From assembly GCA_003531115.1 (NCBI GenBank), contig DQHT01000036.1, positions 1 to 6,598 on the forward strand: a stretch of DNA of 6,598 nucleotides. Direction: 5' to 3'. The notes under the pieces were generated by a model. The model ran no database searches. It was not told where the DNA came from and saw only the letters and a list, made by a program, of their open reading frames with translations. Source of the stretch: Bacteroidota bacterium. Its GTDB lineage: Bacteria; Bacteroidota; Bacteroidia; UBA8524. Of the stretch, positions 5,633 to 6,598 are shown piece by piece (position 1 is the stretch's first letter; each line of letters begins with the position of its first letter). The translations under genes and the position numbers were made by a program.

Positions 5633-6598
5633 CTATTCCTTAACCCGATTTAAGCCCATTGCCCGTATCATCCAATTCGGCAGAGGTTTGGGGTTTCCCT
5701 TGTCTTTAAGACGGATATACCAGCCCCATTTTTTCATAACGGGGACGCGGTGGGTTTGTACAAATTCGATCCAGGTTCCGTCCGGGTCTTCGATATAGGA
5801 GAAACGTCCCGCAGCCTCGCCCATGTCGAAGGAGTTGGCGCTGTCGACCGTAAAGGGGTAGCCCAGAGGCTCCAGACGATTTTTAAGTTCATCCATATCC
5901 ACGGTATCAAAACATACATGAATATAGCCCAGATCTCCCCAGAAGCGGTTTTCAAAGATCTTTTTGGGTTTGCGGTCGAGCACCTGGATGAGTTCTACCT
6001 CGACATGTCCGAGTAGTTTGCTGAATGCCCCTACATTCTTTTGGGCTTTTTTAAGCAATACACGGCGGAATTGGTTGCTGCTGTTCAGATCGTCGAAGGT
6101 TCCTGTTTTGTCGTATACCTGCTGGTCGAAGCCTAGTCCCTGTGTATAAAGCGGCAATGCCTTATCGATATCGCTTACGCCAATGATCACACCACTAACG
6201 CCACCGGTTTGCGCTTTCGGGTCTTTAAACCAGGAATCGCCAGGTACCACCTGAAAGGGGTTTCCCCAGGGGTCAGTGATCCAAAAAGTGTCGTTTCCGG
6301 CCGGATCTTTTTTTAGCTCCGACATGCCTGTGGTTCCTTTTTCTTTCAAGGTTTTATGGACCAGCGCCACATTTTGGGCCTTCATTTTTACCACGTTCAT
6401 GCCCAGATCACCAATTTGAGGAACAAAGGCTGCGGCTTCGGGAGTACGGCTTTTAAAGCTCCATATCTCGAATCCGCCGCCACCGTTCATGTTCAGGGCC
6501 AAAACCGCCTGGCGGGTATGTACCTCGCCACCCGTGTAGCGAGTCATCAATGGGGCAGGGGCCGCGTCGTCGAATACCGGCACATCCATACCAAAAGT
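5633..6598 (-). CDS. VOC-superfamily protein, two glyoxalase/dioxygenase-fold domains (5' partial)
   Basis: The frame is open to the window edge: codons for T-F-G precede the first in-frame ATG (6587-6589), and TFGMDVPVFDD looks like the end of a VOC first-helix motif, so the real start is outside the window. Numbering below is from that ATG. Domain 1 (to about residue 117) includes AVLALNMNGGGGFEIWSF and FWITDPWGNPFQVV. Domain 2 (about 130-280) includes SGVIIGVSDIDKALPLYTQ, VEVELIQV, GYIHVCFDTVDM and YIEDPDGTWIEFVQ. The repeated D-P-x-G-N/T signature is characteristic of the vicinal oxygen chelate superfamily (glyoxalases, extradiol dioxygenases, antibiotic-binding proteins). In domain 2, E199, H224 and E275 occupy likely metal-ligand positions, while G133 stands where a histidine is usual; domain 1 has E41 but Q113 in the last position. 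A basic tail (to GLNRVKE) ends the protein. The substrate cannot be inferred. No signal peptide can be judged, as the N-terminus is missing. Confidence 0.88.
   Translation of the reverse strand, partial: TFGMDVPVFDDAAPAPLMTRYTGGEVHTRQAVLALNMNGGGGFEIWSFKSRTPEAAAFVPQIGDLGMNVVKMKAQNVALVHKTLKEKGTTGMSELKKDPAGNDTFWITDPWGNPFQVVPGDSWFKDPKAQTGGVSGVIIGVSDIDKALPLYTQGLGFDQQVYDKTGTFDDLNSSNQFRRVLLKKAQKNVGAFSKLLGHVEVELIQVLDRKPKKIFENRFWGDLGYIHVCFDTVDMDELKNRLEPLGYPFTVDSANSFDMGEAAGRFSYIEDPDGTWIEFVQTHRVPVMKKWGWYIRLKDKGNPKPLPNWMIRAMGLNRVKE

Noticed and set aside
6587..6589. ATG at 6589 as the true start of the VOC gene
   Set aside because: In-frame codons T-F-G precede it up to the window edge and fit the VOC motif, and the first domain would lack its first strand and helix.

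Overview
The window looks like chromosomal DNA from a member of the Bacteroidota. Three things support this: an outer-membrane beta-barrel/plug protein of the OMP_b-brl_3 type, a secreted protein ending in a type IX secretion (T9SS) C-terminal sorting domain, and the general absence of clear Shine-Dalgarno sequences. By eye the base composition is moderate and even throughout. I cannot place it to order or genus. I see no tRNA, rRNA, CRISPR array, transposase, integrase or attachment site, and gene density is high, with no gene-free stretch over 300 bases.

Layout. (1) 1-2403, plus strand: a TonB-dependent-receptor-like outer-membrane protein whose N-terminus lies outside the window. (2) 2378-3238, minus strand: a secreted protein I do not recognise, with a clear signal peptide; it converges on gene 1 and overlaps it tail to tail by 26 bp. 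(3) 3239-3380: a divergent intergenic region holding a 7-bp inverted repeat and a possible 39-codon ORF. (4) 3381-4205, plus strand: a secreted Reeler-like/choice-of-anchor V protein with one CxxCH motif and a T9SS sorting tail. (5) 4236-5582, minus strand: a DUF389 membrane protein with a large C-terminal soluble domain; a small hairpin lies between its 3' end and that of gene 4. (6) 5633-6598, minus strand: a two-domain VOC-superfamily (glyoxalase/dioxygenase fold) protein whose 5' end runs off the window. It reads in the same direction as the DUF389 gene with a 50-bp gap, which contains a 20-bp dyad-symmetric element.

How the genes work together: genes 1, 2 and 4 are all envelope or exported proteins, but nothing ties them into one pathway. 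The VOC and DUF389 genes may be co-transcribed, with the dyad in the gap able to modulate the second gene. I find no convincing new multi-gene system. The points most worth a second look are the unrecognised exported protein, the CxxCH-bearing T9SS substrate, the predicted periplasmic domain of the DUF389 protein, and the two intergenic dyads.
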